A stretch of 64,000 bases of DNA from Bacteroidales bacterium (GTDB lineage Bacteria > Bacteroidota > Bacteroidia > Bacteroidales > Tenuifilaceae), in the NCBI GenBank assembly GCA_016931855.1, contig JAFGDZ010000052.1:1-64000 (forward strand). Reading direction: 5' to 3'. Below are positions 1 through 8,369 of this stretch, piece by piece; position 1 is the stretch's first letter; each line of letters opens with the position of its first letter. The notes beneath the pieces are model-generated. The model was not told the origin of the DNA and made no database searches. It saw only the letters and a list, made by a program, of their open reading frames with translations. The translations under genes were made by a program, and so were the position numbers.

Positions 1-369
1 GAGCATCCTCCTTCCTCCAATCCCTGCTGGATCTACTTAGTGAACGCGCTCCTTTTCAGGCTTTAGGACGTCACTAAGTGTCCCGTTCTAAAAACAGGCT
101 ACACAACACGTAACAATTATTCATAAAAAGATGTTATTGAAAAAGGTACAGAGCAAGGGATTTAACTCATAATTTTGCTGATCTTAGCATCGGAAACTCT
201 TCCAGGAAAAAGTATGTATTAATAATTCGAAGGACAAACAGGGGGCAGAATCCAGCAACATTAGCCAAGTTTTTGATAACCTTAATAATAATTTTGGAGC
301 AAACTAGAGTGTACAATTTATTAAGTAACAAAAGTTGCTTAAAATACCCCATTTTAAACCTACACAACA
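1..369. other. Window-edge intergenic region
   Basis: No convincing gene is seen here. The only structure is an inverted repeat, ACTTAGTGA at 35-43 and TCACTAAGT at 71-79, which could be a terminator or regulatory hairpin of a gene lying outside the window. A 66-codon minus-strand reading frame at 167-367 has no recognisable features and is treated as chance. Confidence 0.4.
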
Positions 370-852
370 GTGCAAAAAATAAATAACCCTTTTAAGGACT
401 TGGATGGATACAACTGCTTTGGTTGTGCGCCCCACAACAGTCATGGGCTTAGACTAGAATTTTATCTTGACGACGATAATACCGTGGTGGCCTATTGGAC
501 CCCAAAGGATTACCTTCAAGGATACTTTAACGTGCTACACGGCGGGATTCAGGCCACCCTGCTTGACGAAATTGCAGGCTGGGTTGTAAACGTTCTCCTT
601 GAAACTGGCGGCGTAACATCGAGGCTCGATATTAGGTACCGCAAACCCGTTTTGGTAACCGATAGCAAAATTACTCTTAAGGCTAAACTTGTAAATGCGG
701 AGAAACGCCTAGCCGATATTAAATGCGAACTTTACAATAGCGATGGCGAACTATGTGCCGAAGCCAATGCGCAGTACTTTACCTACCCACCGGAAATTGC
801 AAAAAAGAAGCTAAACTATCCAGGGGTAGATAAGTTTATAAATAAAAGGTAG
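370..852 (+). CDS. PaaI-type hotdog-fold acyl-CoA thioesterase
   Basis: A 160-residue single-domain hotdog protein, predicted to hydrolyse a small acyl-CoA or aryl-CoA thioester in the cytoplasm. The family signature is visible: a CFGC pair at residues 16-19 in an N-terminal stretch typical of this subgroup, then LHGGIQATLLDEIAGW at about 56-71, with the HGG loop and the acidic residues D66/E67 on the central helix that normally activate water. Length is normal for the family. The start is GTG at 370, because a TAA lies in frame 13 bases upstream and no ATG is available near the conserved N-terminus. It stands alone, followed by its own terminator hairpin. The true substrate cannot be read from the sequence. 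Confidence 0.8.
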   Translation: MQKINNPFKDLDGYNCFGCAPHNSHGLRLEFYLDDDNTVVAYWTPKDYLQGYFNVLHGGIQATLLDEIAGWVVNVLLETGGVTSRLDIRYRKPVLVTDSKITLKAKLVNAEKRLADIKCELYNSDGELCAEANAQYFTYPPEIAKKKLNYPGVDKFINKR

Positions 853-860
853 CGTCACCA

Positions 861-895
861 AAGCCACTAAAACAAAATGCTTAGTGGCTTTTTTA
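861..895 (+). terminator. Rho-independent terminator after the thioesterase
   Basis: Perfect 10-bp stem AAGCCACTAA / TTAGTGGCTT with a 10-base loop, followed by a T run, nine bases after the thioesterase stop codon. Confidence 0.85.
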
Positions 896-1050
896 TTACA
901 ACTACAGCTAAACCGTACGGAATCGGACACCAACTGTTCATTAGCAAACAAAAGGTTTATGTATAATCTTTAGGTAGATTACTGTAAACGAAAAGGTTTT
1001 GGTTATTGGCACACAAAATGATTGCCTAGCCGAGATTAAAAACAAAAACT

Positions 1051-3405
1051 ATGCTCTCTAACTACACTAAATCGGCTTGGCGAAATATAAAACGCACACC
1101 GGCATCGTCGCTAATCAACATCTTTGGGTTAAGCTTTAGCATTGCCATATTTATTCTGATAGCGCTTTTTGTAAACAACGAGCACTCTATTGACAAGTTC
1201 ATTGAGAAGAAGGATAGAATGGTGCGCGTGGAATTTGGCGAGTGGGCTTATATGGGCCCAGGTATGCGCAACCTAATAGTTGAAAAAATCCCTAATGTTG
1301 AGGATGCCGTATCCATTAGCCCATACGGACTAAGCAATAGGCAGTTCTATATAGACGAACAAATGTATAGAATTGATAATGTAGTTGTTTCGTCATCGAA
1401 TCTATTTAGCGTTATCAATCTAAACCTCATACAGGGTAGCGCCAACGAGGTGCTTTCAGATCCGTACTCCATTGTTCTTTCGGAATCAACAGCAAAAAGG
1501 CTGTTTGGCAATGAGAACCCAGTGGGTAAGACCATAAATCTGGATAAGTGGAACGACCTTACTGTAACAGGAGTTTTTAAGGATGAGAATAGGTTTCACC
1601 TTAACATTGATGCTGTAGTGCCAGAAAACATACTGCCCTCCTACTACAACAACCCAACATTTTTCACCTCAATTTTTAGCAATATGAACCATCTGGTTTA
1701 CATAGTGCTAACCAGTAATGCAGATATAAAGGAGGTGTACAACAAAATCAACCTAGAGTGCCTAAAGGGCGAAGAACCAGATCCTACCTTTATGCTAAAC
1801 CTCCGCCCCCTTAACGAAATATATCTGGGTAAGGGTGTTAAATTTGAAGGGCCTGTAAAGCATGGAAATCCTAGGTTTATAAATATTATGCTAATTATTG
1901 CTGCCCTTATAATTGTAACAGCAGTTATTAACTACATAAATCTTAGCACGGCTCAGGCCACCCGAAGAGCCAAAGAAATTGGTGTGCGTAAGGTTTGCGG
2001 CAGCTCTAAAATGCTAATTGTAAAACAGTTTCTAGGAGAGTCGGTGCTACTAGTTGCCATATCGGGGCTAATTAGCCTAGCTATTGTAGAGCTTATAATT
2101 CCCCTTTTTAACACGCTAGTTGAGCGTAAGCTATCACTGGGCTTACTGGAAAATCCGCACATAATGCTTTACCTACTAGCAGGGTCAATCATTCTAGGCA
2201 TAGCAGCAGGCTTTTACCCTGCACTTTTCCTAAGTAAGTATAATCCATCGCTAATACTAAAGGGCGGGGCAACCAAAGGCAAGAGTAAAGCATTTATGCG
2301 TAAGGGGCTAATTATTTTTCAATTTGCAGTATCGGTGGCTCTAATTGCAGGAACGCTTATCATCCTAAATCAAATTGATTACATCGTTTCCTACAAACCT
2401 GGTTTCGATAAGGAGCAAATACTAAACCTGCCGCTGGATAGAAGTATCCGCAGCAACTTCAACTCCTTTAGAGAGCGATTAGAGAGCTTGCCAAGTGTTG
2501 AATCAGCAGCCCTATCGATCGGAAAACCCGGATCTATTATGTGGCAAGAGAGCTGGGTTGACAATGGCACATCAAAGAACTTTGCCTTTATTCCCGTGAG
2601 CAGTAGCTACATAAAAACGCTAGGGCTAACCATTGTAAAAGGACGCGATTTTAGCCAGAACTCCGAAGCCGATATTAACACAGGGTACATTATTAACGAA
2701 ACCATGGCCAATGAGCTTGGCTTTGACGACCCCATTGGTAAGGTTATTCCCAGTAGTGGCTACTGGAAAAATAGCAGGGTAATTATTGGAGTGGTTAAAG
2801 ATTTTAACTTCAACTCACTTCACACCACCATTGCTCCTCTTGCAATGAACCTTAGAAACCAATCGTTTCAGTACATAAACATTAGAATTAAGCCAAACCA
2901 AACTAGCGAAGCTATACAGCAAATAGAAACCGTTTGGAACGATTTTACGGGTAACGCAGCCTACGAGTACTCCTTTTTAGACCAAGAGTTTGACAAGAAC
3001 TACAAAGAGGAGCAGTCGCTTGCCATGCTATTTGGATACTTTGCCTTTATTGCCATTTTTATTAGTTCACTTGGACTTTATGGCCTGTCCATGTTTATGC
3101 TGCGCACAAGGGTGAGAGAGATTGGTATTAGAAAGGTTTTAGGAGCAGGAACATTTGGTATAATAGGGATGCTATCCAGAGAGTTTGCCCTACTTGTTAT
3201 TGTTGCCAACATCATTGCATGGCCTATTATTTGGTACGCAATGGAGAAGTGGCTTAGCACGTTCCCATATCATATTAAGATAAACCCATTAATACTGGTT
3301 GTCAGTGGTGTTATAAGCCTTATTATTGCGCTTGCCACAACGTGGCTGCAAAGCTACAAGGCAGCACAAACCAATCCAGCCGAAACGGTAAGAGTACAAG
3401 ATTAA
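1051..3405 (+). CDS. FtsX/MacB-type ABC transporter permease
   Basis: A 784-residue inner-membrane permease of the large Bacteroidota type. It has an N-terminal membrane helix (about 20-42), a long periplasmic MacB core domain (about 45-260), a first FtsX block with three to four helices (about 275-440) including the TRRAKEIGVRKV signature, a second periplasmic domain, and a C-terminal FtsX block (about 655-775) with the matching RTRVREIGIRKVLGA signature. It ends NPAETVRVQD, the usual C-terminus of the family. Such proteins form the membrane part of tripartite export or lipoprotein/peptide transport machines powered by a separate ATPase. No ATPase gene lies beside it here, so its partner must be elsewhere. 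It is monocistronic, closed by a bidirectional terminator. Confidence 0.88.
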   Translation: MLSNYTKSAWRNIKRTPASSLINIFGLSFSIAIFILIALFVNNEHSIDKFIEKKDRMVRVEFGEWAYMGPGMRNLIVEKIPNVEDAVSISPYGLSNRQFYIDEQMYRIDNVVVSSSNLFSVINLNLIQGSANEVLSDPYSIVLSESTAKRLFGNENPVGKTINLDKWNDLTVTGVFKDENRFHLNIDAVVPENILPSYYNNPTFFTSIFSNMNHLVYIVLTSNADIKEVYNKINLECLKGEEPDPTFMLNLRPLNEIYLGKGVKFEGPVKHGNPRFINIMLIIAALIIVTAVINYINLSTAQATRRAKEIGVRKVCGSSKMLIVKQFLGESVLLVAISGLISLAIVELIIPLFNTLVERKLSLGLLENPHIMLYLLAGSIILGIAAGFYPALFLSKYNPSLILKGGATKGKSKAFMRKGLIIFQFAVSVALIAGTLIILNQIDYIVSYKPGFDKEQILNLPLDRSIRSNFNSFRERLESLPSVESAALSIGKPGSIMWQESWVDNGTSKNFAFIPVSSSYIKTLGLTIVKGRDFSQNSEADINTGYIINETMANELGFDDPIGKVIPSSGYWKNSRVIIGVVKDFNFNSLHTTIAPLAMNLRNQSFQYINIRIKPNQTSEAIQQIETVWNDFTGNAAYEYSFLDQEFDKNYKEEQSLAMLFGYFAFIAIFISSLGLYGLSMFMLRTRVREIGIRKVLGAGTFGIIGMLSREFALLVIVANIIAWPIIWYAMEKWLSTFPYHIKINPLILVVSGVISLIIALATTWLQSYKAAQTNPAETVRVQD

Positions 3406-3430
3406 CTGCACTCTAGCACCAAAAACAAAA

Positions 3431-3455
3431 AGCCGAGCAAGAAGCTCGGCTTTTT
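3431..3455. terminator. Bidirectional terminator hairpin
   Basis: Stem AGCCGAGC / GCTCGGCT with a 5-base loop, A-rich on the left and T-rich on the right. It sits between the convergent permease gene and the DUF1015 gene and can serve both. Confidence 0.85.
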
Positions 3456-3474
3456 ATCTATATACAAGAATTTG

Positions 3475-4716
3475 CTACTCAAGTTCATGAATAACCAATC
3501 CGCTACGTAGCTTAGGTTCAAACCAAGTGGTTTTTGGAGGCATAATATTTCCAGTATCGGAAATATTAATAAGCTGCTGCATGGTTACAGGGTAAAGAGC
3601 AAAGGCAACCTTCATCTCGCCGCTGTCAACACGCTTCTTAAGCTCGCCCAAGCCGCGGATACCACCAACAAAGTCGATACGCTTATCGGTACGTAGGTCT
3701 TTAATACCTAGAACCTTATCTAAAACTAGGTTAGAAAGAACGGTAACATCAAGAACACCAATAGGATCGTTATCGTTGTATGTGCCAGGCTTAGCGGTTA
3801 GTGAGTACCACTTACCACCAAGGTACATGCTAAAGTTGTGAAGCTTAGTAGGAGTGTAAACCTCAGCACCTACCTCTTTAACCTCAAAATCGGTCTTAAG
3901 AGTCTCAATAAGCTGAGCCTCGGTTAAGCCGTTAAGATCTTTAACTACGCGGTTGTAGTCAATAATCTTAAGCTGATTGTCGGGGAAAATTACAGATAGG
4001 AAGTAGTTATACTCCTCTTCACCCGTGTGGTTAGGGTTAGCGCTCTTTTTCTCCTGACCCACGCGAGCCGCAGCGGCTGTACGGTGGTGACCATCGGCAA
4101 CGTAAAGAGCAGGAACCTCGGCAAAAATCTCGGTGATACGCTTGTTAACAGCATCATCCTCAACTAGCCAGAAGTGGTGACCAAAGCCGTCCTCTGCAAC
4201 GAAATCGTAAACAGGGGCGTTGTTCTTAACTACCTTCTCTACAATTACGTCCATCTCCTTAACAGCAGGATATGCAAAGAAAACAGGCTCGATGTTGGCG
4301 TTCTGGTTACGAACGTGAATCATACGATCCTCCTCTTTATCTGGACGGGTTAGCTCATGCTTCTTAATTTTACCATCCATGTAATCCTCAAAGTGGCAGC
4401 AAGCTACAAGGCCGTACTGAGTTCTACCGCTCATGGTTTGAGCATAAACGTAGTACATCTCCTTATTTTCCTTCACTAACCAACCGTTAGCGCGCCATTT
4501 CTTAAAGTTCTCAACCGCTTTATCGTAAGCCTCCTGAGAGTGCTCGTCGATAATAGGATCGAAATCGATTTCGGGTTTAATGATGTGAAGAAGAGACTTC
4601 TCCCCTGCCTCGGCCTTAGCCTCAACAGAGTTTAGCACATCGTATGGACGAGAGGCAACCTCTTTTGCCATCTCCTTTGGCGGACGAATGCCCTTAAACG
4701 CTTTTATTTTTACCAT
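3475..4716 (-). CDS. DUF1015 family protein
   Basis: A 413-residue cytoplasmic protein that matches the DUF1015 family in length and in its conserved stretches: FKGIRPP and ASRPYDVLN near the N-terminus, and VADGHHRTAAAAR at about residues 205-217. The DGHHR motif resembles the nucleotide-handling motif of ParB-like serine kinases (SerK/SbnI), but that link is an inference. The gene is downstream of serA, and this neighbourhood with serA and serC is common in Bacteroidota, so a role in serine or phosphoserine metabolism is likely. Its biochemical activity is not established from the sequence. A four-helix-bundle gene separates it from serA. Confidence 0.8.
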   Translation of the reverse strand: MVKIKAFKGIRPPKEMAKEVASRPYDVLNSVEAKAEAGEKSLLHIIKPEIDFDPIIDEHSQEAYDKAVENFKKWRANGWLVKENKEMYYVYAQTMSGRTQYGLVACCHFEDYMDGKIKKHELTRPDKEEDRMIHVRNQNANIEPVFFAYPAVKEMDVIVEKVVKNNAPVYDFVAEDGFGHHFWLVEDDAVNKRITEIFAEVPALYVADGHHRTAAAARVGQEKKSANPNHTGEEEYNYFLSVIFPDNQLKIIDYNRVVKDLNGLTEAQLIETLKTDFEVKEVGAEVYTPTKLHNFSMYLGGKWYSLTAKPGTYNDNDPIGVLDVTVLSNLVLDKVLGIKDLRTDKRIDFVGGIRGLGELKKRVDSGEMKVAFALYPVTMQQLINISDTGNIMPPKTTWFEPKLRSGLVIHELE

Positions 4717-4724
4717 AAAAATTG

Positions 4725-4759
4725 GTTAAAGGTTAAAAGTTAAAAGTTAAAAGTCAAAA
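4725..4759. repeat. Heptanucleotide repeat tract (five units)
   Basis: Five consecutive 7-base units read on the plus strand: GTTAAAG, three copies of GTTAAAA, then GTCAAAA. The tract fills the gap between the DUF1015 gene and the four-helix-bundle gene. It belongs to the same heptamer family as 5126-5153 and 37038-37236. Confidence 0.8.
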
Positions 4760-4765
4760 CTATAA

Positions 4766-5119
4766 CTACTTACCAACATTCTTCAAATATCGTATTAAGC
4801 CTAAAGTTAATTGTTTTACCAAAAGAATTCTTTTTTGCAAATCTTGAGTATCATTCAAATAACCAAGTCTTTTAGATATTTCAACCTGTGTTTCTAGTTC
4901 TGCTATAGAACCAAGAGCGATATATAAAAAATGAACTGTTTCAGCAGTATTCTTTCTAGCTGAGCCTTCTGCTATATTTGAAGGAATAGATACCGCGGCT
5001 CTACGCATCTGCGATTTCAACCCATACATCTCCTCTACAGGATATTCTTTTGTTAAAGAATAGATGTTAACAGATAGCTCTACAGCCTCTTTCCACGCTT
5101 CAAGTTTTGTATGCTCCAC
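4766..5119 (-). CDS. Four-helix-bundle protein (S23/IVP family)
   Basis: A 117-residue all-helical protein of the family first seen in intervening sequences of 23S rRNA genes. The hallmark sequences are present: LEAWKEAVELSVNIY near residue 6, then PSNIAEGSARK at about 46-56, and a long C-terminal helical pair. Length is typical. The family's molecular role is unclear; some relatives (Avd) are nucleic-acid-binding accessory proteins of diversity-generating retroelements, but no reverse transcriptase is nearby. It lies between serA and the DUF1015 gene on the same strand, and heptanucleotide repeats of opposite orientation lie on its two sides, which suggests it was inserted as a unit. Confidence 0.85.
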   Translation of the reverse strand: MEHTKLEAWKEAVELSVNIYSLTKEYPVEEMYGLKSQMRRAAVSIPSNIAEGSARKNTAETVHFLYIALGSIAELETQVEISKRLGYLNDTQDLQKRILLVKQLTLGLIRYLKNVGK

Positions 5120-5125
5120 TCTTTC

Positions 5126-5153
5126 GTTTAACTTCTCACGTTTAACTTTTCAC
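5126..5153. repeat. Heptanucleotide repeat tract (four units)
   Basis: Read on the minus strand, four 7-base units: GTGAAAA, GTTAAAC, GTGAGAA, GTTAAAC. It occupies the short gap between serA and the four-helix-bundle gene and is inverted relative to the tract on the other side of that gene (4725-4759). Confidence 0.75.
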
Positions 5154-5159
5154 GTATTA

Positions 5160-6083
5160 CTATTTATTTACTTGGAAAGTACGATCGCCGTTCTTAATAA
5201 AGTTTACAATTTGGTTTGCTGATGCAAGACCTGCGTTGATGTTAGCCTCTGCGGTTTCGGCACCCATTTTCTTTGGTGTACCAAATACGCGAGTACCAAA
5301 CTTCTCAACCATGGTTGCATGCGCATCGGCCATAATATCGGTTGCATACTTAAGGTCGGTGCGAGCCTCAAACGCCTTAATTAGACCTTCCTCATCAATA
5401 ACCTCTTTACGAGCAGTATTTACAAGGGTAGCGCCCTTAGGCATTTTGCTAATTAGGTCGAAGTTGATAGACTTCTTGGTTTTATCGTTAGCAGGGATGT
5501 GAAGCGATACATAGTCGCAGGTAGAGTAAAGCGCCTCAACAGAGTCAACAACCTTAACGCCTTCCTTCTCCATATCCTCTTTCTTAACGAATGGGTCGAA
5601 AGCGTAAATCTCCATGCCAAATCCTCTAGCGTGCGAAGCAACCAGCTTACCCACGTTACCATAAGCGTGGATACCAAGTTTTTTGCCCTTGATCTCGGCG
5701 CCAGTTCCAGCGGTGTACTGGTTACGAGCCATAAAAATCATCATACCAAGAGCCAGCTCAGCAACAGCATTTGAGTTTTGCCCAGGGGTGTTCATGGCTA
5801 CAATACCCTTTGCAGAGCAGGCAGCAAGGTCAAGGTTATCGTAACCTGCACCAGCACGAACCACAATTTTAAGATTCTTAGCAGCCTCAACTACCTCAGC
5901 GGTAACCTTATCGCTACGAACAATAAGCGCATCAACATCGGCAACGGCTTTAAGAAGGTCGGCCTTATCGGTATATTTTTCAAGAAGAGCTAGTTCAAAG
6001 CCAGCGCCTTCAACAATCTTACGAATACCATCAACAGCAGCCTTTGCAAAAGGCTTTTCAGTTGCTACAAGTACTTTAGCCAT
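5160..6083 (-). CDS. serA: D-3-phosphoglycerate dehydrogenase, short form
   Basis: Catalyses the first step of serine biosynthesis, NAD-dependent oxidation of 3-phosphoglycerate to 3-phosphohydroxypyruvate. The 307-residue protein has the substrate-binding domain with VRAGAGYDNLD (about 76-86), the NAD-binding loop as HAYGNVGK (about 137-144) and VNTARKEVIDEEGL (about 221-235). It has no ACT regulatory domain, so serine feedback through such a domain is not expected. In the last catalytic segment the usual TPH is replaced by TPKKMGAETAEAN (about 267-279), so the catalytic His becomes Lys; this matches the type known from Entamoeba and Bacteroides enzymes. The first Gly of GxGxxG is Ala. It lies just after serC, separated by a terminator. 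Confidence 0.92.
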   Translation of the reverse strand: MAKVLVATEKPFAKAAVDGIRKIVEGAGFELALLEKYTDKADLLKAVADVDALIVRSDKVTAEVVEAAKNLKIVVRAGAGYDNLDLAACSAKGIVAMNTPGQNSNAVAELALGMMIFMARNQYTAGTGAEIKGKKLGIHAYGNVGKLVASHARGFGMEIYAFDPFVKKEDMEKEGVKVVDSVEALYSTCDYVSLHIPANDKTKKSINFDLISKMPKGATLVNTARKEVIDEEGLIKAFEARTDLKYATDIMADAHATMVEKFGTRVFGTPKKMGAETAEANINAGLASANQIVNFIKNGDRTFQVNK

Positions 6084-6244
6084 AATTTATTGTTTTAGTT
6101 AAGTTGAGCTAGAAGGTGTAAAACTATTTACACAAACCAATTGGTTTGCCCATAGTTGAAATGACCGTAATGTGAAACTTACACGGCAATTAGCCAAGTT
6201 AAACCTTATACGCACACTACAGTTCCCTCTTCTAACCTGATTTT

Positions 6245-6281
6245 AAAAAAAAGGGTTGGATAGCTTTGACCCACCCAACCC
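6245..6281 (-). terminator. Terminator after serC
   Basis: On the minus strand GGGTTGG and CCAACCC form a 7-bp stem followed by eight T residues, 19 bases after the serC stop. It partly separates serC from serA transcription. Confidence 0.8.
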
Positions 6282-6299
6282 CCTTAAAGAAATTATATG

Positions 6300-7379
6300 T
6301 TACGCGTTAAGCTTTTCAAACTCTTTCATGCAGTCAACAAGAGCTTGTACGCTCTCAACTGGGCAAGCATTGTAGATAGAAGCACGGAAACCACCAACAG
6401 AACGGTGACCTTTAATTCCCACCATTCCAGCTTTCTTAGCAAAATCCATAAACTCAGCCTCTTTTTCTTTGTACTGCTCTGCCATAACAAAGCAAACGTT
6501 CATTAAAGAGCGGTCTTCCTTAGCAGCGGTACCAACAAACATCTTGTTTCTATCAATCTCGTTGTAAAGAAGATCTGCTTTTTGAGTGTTGATTTTGTTC
6601 ATAGCAGCAACACCACCAAGAGACTTAACCCATTTTAAGGTCTCGTGCATTACAAAAATAGGAAGTACTGGAGGGGTATTGTACATTGAGTTGTTCTTAG
6701 GCTCATCACCAACATGGGTATTGTAGTTAACCATTGATGGTAACTTACGTTGGATTTTCTCTAGTAGGTCTTTGCGAATAATTGCAAAAGTAACACCAGC
6801 AGGACCAACATTCTTTTGAGCACCACCATAAATCATAGCATATTTCTTGATATCTACAGGGCGGCTCATGATATCGGAACTCATGTCAGCAATTAAGTTA
6901 ACAGGACAGTCCATATCGGTTTTAATCTCGGTACCGTAAATGGTGTTGTTGGTTGTAATATGGAAATAATCTGCATCAGCAGGAACGGTATATCCTTTAG
7001 GAATATACGAGTAGTTCTTATCAGCCGATGAAGCAACAGTTTCTACCTCTCCATAAAGTTTAGCTTCCTTAGCCGCTTTCTTTGCCCAAACGCCAGTTTC
7101 AAGGTAAGCAGCCTTTTTGTTAAGGAAGTTTGCCGCAATAGTGTAAAACTGGGTAGAAGCACCACCACCAAGGAACATTACTGCATAGTTATCAGGAATG
7201 TTTAGAAGATCTCTCCATAGCTGCTCAGTTTCAGCCATAACGCGCTCCCAACCTGGAGTACGGTGAGAAATTTCTAGGATACCAATACCAGTGTTATCAA
7301 AGTTACGAATAGCCTCGATAGTAGCCTCAACAGCTGTTTTAGGAAGTACGCAGGGACCTGCATTAAAATTATGTTTCAT
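6300..7379 (-). CDS. serC: Phosphoserine aminotransferase
   Basis: PLP-dependent class V aminotransferase that converts 3-phosphohydroxypyruvate and glutamate to phosphoserine and 2-oxoglutarate, the second step of serine synthesis; the same enzyme often serves in pyridoxal phosphate synthesis. The 359-residue length is normal. It opens with [12 protein letters not shown], has GGGASTQFY (about 71-79) for cofactor phosphate binding, and the Schiff-base lysine in [11 protein letters not shown] at about residue 189. The C-terminal [13 protein letters not shown] substrate-binding stretch is complete. serA follows on the same strand. Confidence 0.96.
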   Translation of the reverse strand: MKHNFNAGPCVLPKTAVEATIEAIRNFDNTGIGILEISHRTPGWERVMAETEQLWRDLLNIPDNYAVMFLGGGASTQFYTIAANFLNKKAAYLETGVWAKKAAKEAKLYGEVETVASSADKNYSYIPKGYTVPADADYFHITTNNTIYGTEIKTDMDCPVNLIADMSSDIMSRPVDIKKYAMIYGGAQKNVGPAGVTFAIIRKDLLEKIQRKLPSMVNYNTHVGDEPKNNSMYNTPPVLPIFVMHETLKWVKSLGGVAAMNKINTQKADLLYNEIDRNKMFVGTAAKEDRSLMNVCFVMAEQYKEKEAEFMDFAKKAGMVGIKGHRSVGGFRASIYNACPVESVQALVDCMKEFEKLNA

Positions 7380-7525
7380 GGTATAAATGTTTTAGAATGT
7401 TATACAAAGAGAATTGAATGCTCAAAATTCCAAGTTTATTTTGACTTTTCCTAATGATTAAAACTGATTTACAACAGACTTGTTTAAAAACTTAAGTAGC
7501 GATAAATTGTTACTAATCTTTATAC

Positions 7526-8254
7526 TTAGCCAACAGCTACAGGACGCAATACACCCTGCTGTAGAACAGGTACAATAGAGGTAAGGTTTGGCGTATGGCA
7601 GTACTCAATAACGTCATCAAGGCCAAGTTTACCTAGCCTATACCGTTGAGCCACCTTTTGCACGTAGCCATAAAGGTTGGGCTTAGCTATACTCCATAGG
7701 TCAAGGGATGCCTTGGCCGAGTCGCAAACGGTGGTAAAACCGTACTCATCAATCAGAATTTCGGTTAGTGCACCTGCAAAAAGGGTATCTTCCAAGCAGA
7801 ACTTCCCCTTCCAGCCAGCGCAAAGTATAAGTACATCACCCTCATTCTGGCTATTTAACCATGTGCCCACTGCCGAAAGGTTTAAAAAGGAGCCTATACT
7901 AACGCTTGCCCCCGATGAGGCCATGGTAATGGCCTGAGTACCGTTGGTGGTGCTATACACCACCTCTTTGCCCTGTACACGATCTGGTGTAAAGTTAAAG
8001 GGAGAGTTACCAAAATCGGCAAAATCTATTTTAACGCCATCGCGCTCCGATGCAACCATGTATCCTCGCTCTTTGTACTCGCGAGCCTCCTCAACCGTAG
8101 CAACGGGAATAATCCCCTTTGCTCCGTTGGCAAAAGCGGTACAAATAGCCGATGTTGCCCTAAGTATATCTACAACAACCACATGCGCGTTTGGCGACTT
8201 ATGAAAAGGGAATAGCGCCGTTGAGAAACAAACCTCTACTTTTCTTTTATCCAT
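7526..8254 (-). CDS. comB: 2-phosphosulfolactate phosphatase family protein
   Basis: A 242-residue ComB-family protein. In methanogens the enzyme dephosphorylates 2-phosphosulfolactate in coenzyme M synthesis; in Bacteroidota the physiological substrate is uncertain, although sulfolactate or sulfonolipid-related metabolism is possible. Family features seen are VVDILRATSAICTAFANGA (about 26-44), VASERDGVKIDFADFGNSP and STTNGTQAI, which contribute the metal and phosphate site. ATG at 8254 is preferred to an in-frame TTG two codons upstream. It lies between gcvT and serC, on the same strand, in a serine/glycine metabolic block. Confidence 0.85.
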   Translation of the reverse strand: MDKRKVEVCFSTALFPFHKSPNAHVVVVDILRATSAICTAFANGAKGIIPVATVEEAREYKERGYMVASERDGVKIDFADFGNSPFNFTPDRVQGKEVVYSTTNGTQAITMASSGASVSIGSFLNLSAVGTWLNSQNEGDVLILCAGWKGKFCLEDTLFAGALTEILIDEYGFTTVCDSAKASLDLWSIAKPNLYGYVQKVAQRYRLGKLGLDDVIEYCHTPNLTSIVPVLQQGVLRPVAVG

Positions 8255-8298
8255 TACCAATATAAACTGAACGTATTGAATTAAAAGGGACTTAAACT

Positions 8299-8337
8299 AA
8301 AGCCCTACGCAACTTCTGTTTGGGTTGGTAGGGCTTT
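8299..8337 (-). terminator. Hairpin between gcvT and comB
   Basis: Perfect 10-bp stem AAAGCCCTAC / GTAGGGCTTT with a 19-base loop in the gap between comB and gcvT. On the minus strand it lies upstream of gcvT, i.e. downstream of nothing but comB's promoter region on the plus strand; its direction of use is therefore uncertain, though it lies 33 bases beyond the gcvT stop on the minus strand. Confidence 0.6.
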
Positions 8338-8369
8338 AAATTGACTAGGGGTAAACCCTAAGTAGTATG

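Noticed and set aside
167-367. 66-codon minus-strand ORF near the left edge
   Set aside because: No recognisable domain, poor codon pattern, and directly antisense of an AT-rich spacer.
4766-5119. Diversity-generating retroelement suggested by the Avd-like protein
   Set aside because: No reverse transcriptase or template/variable repeat pair in the window.
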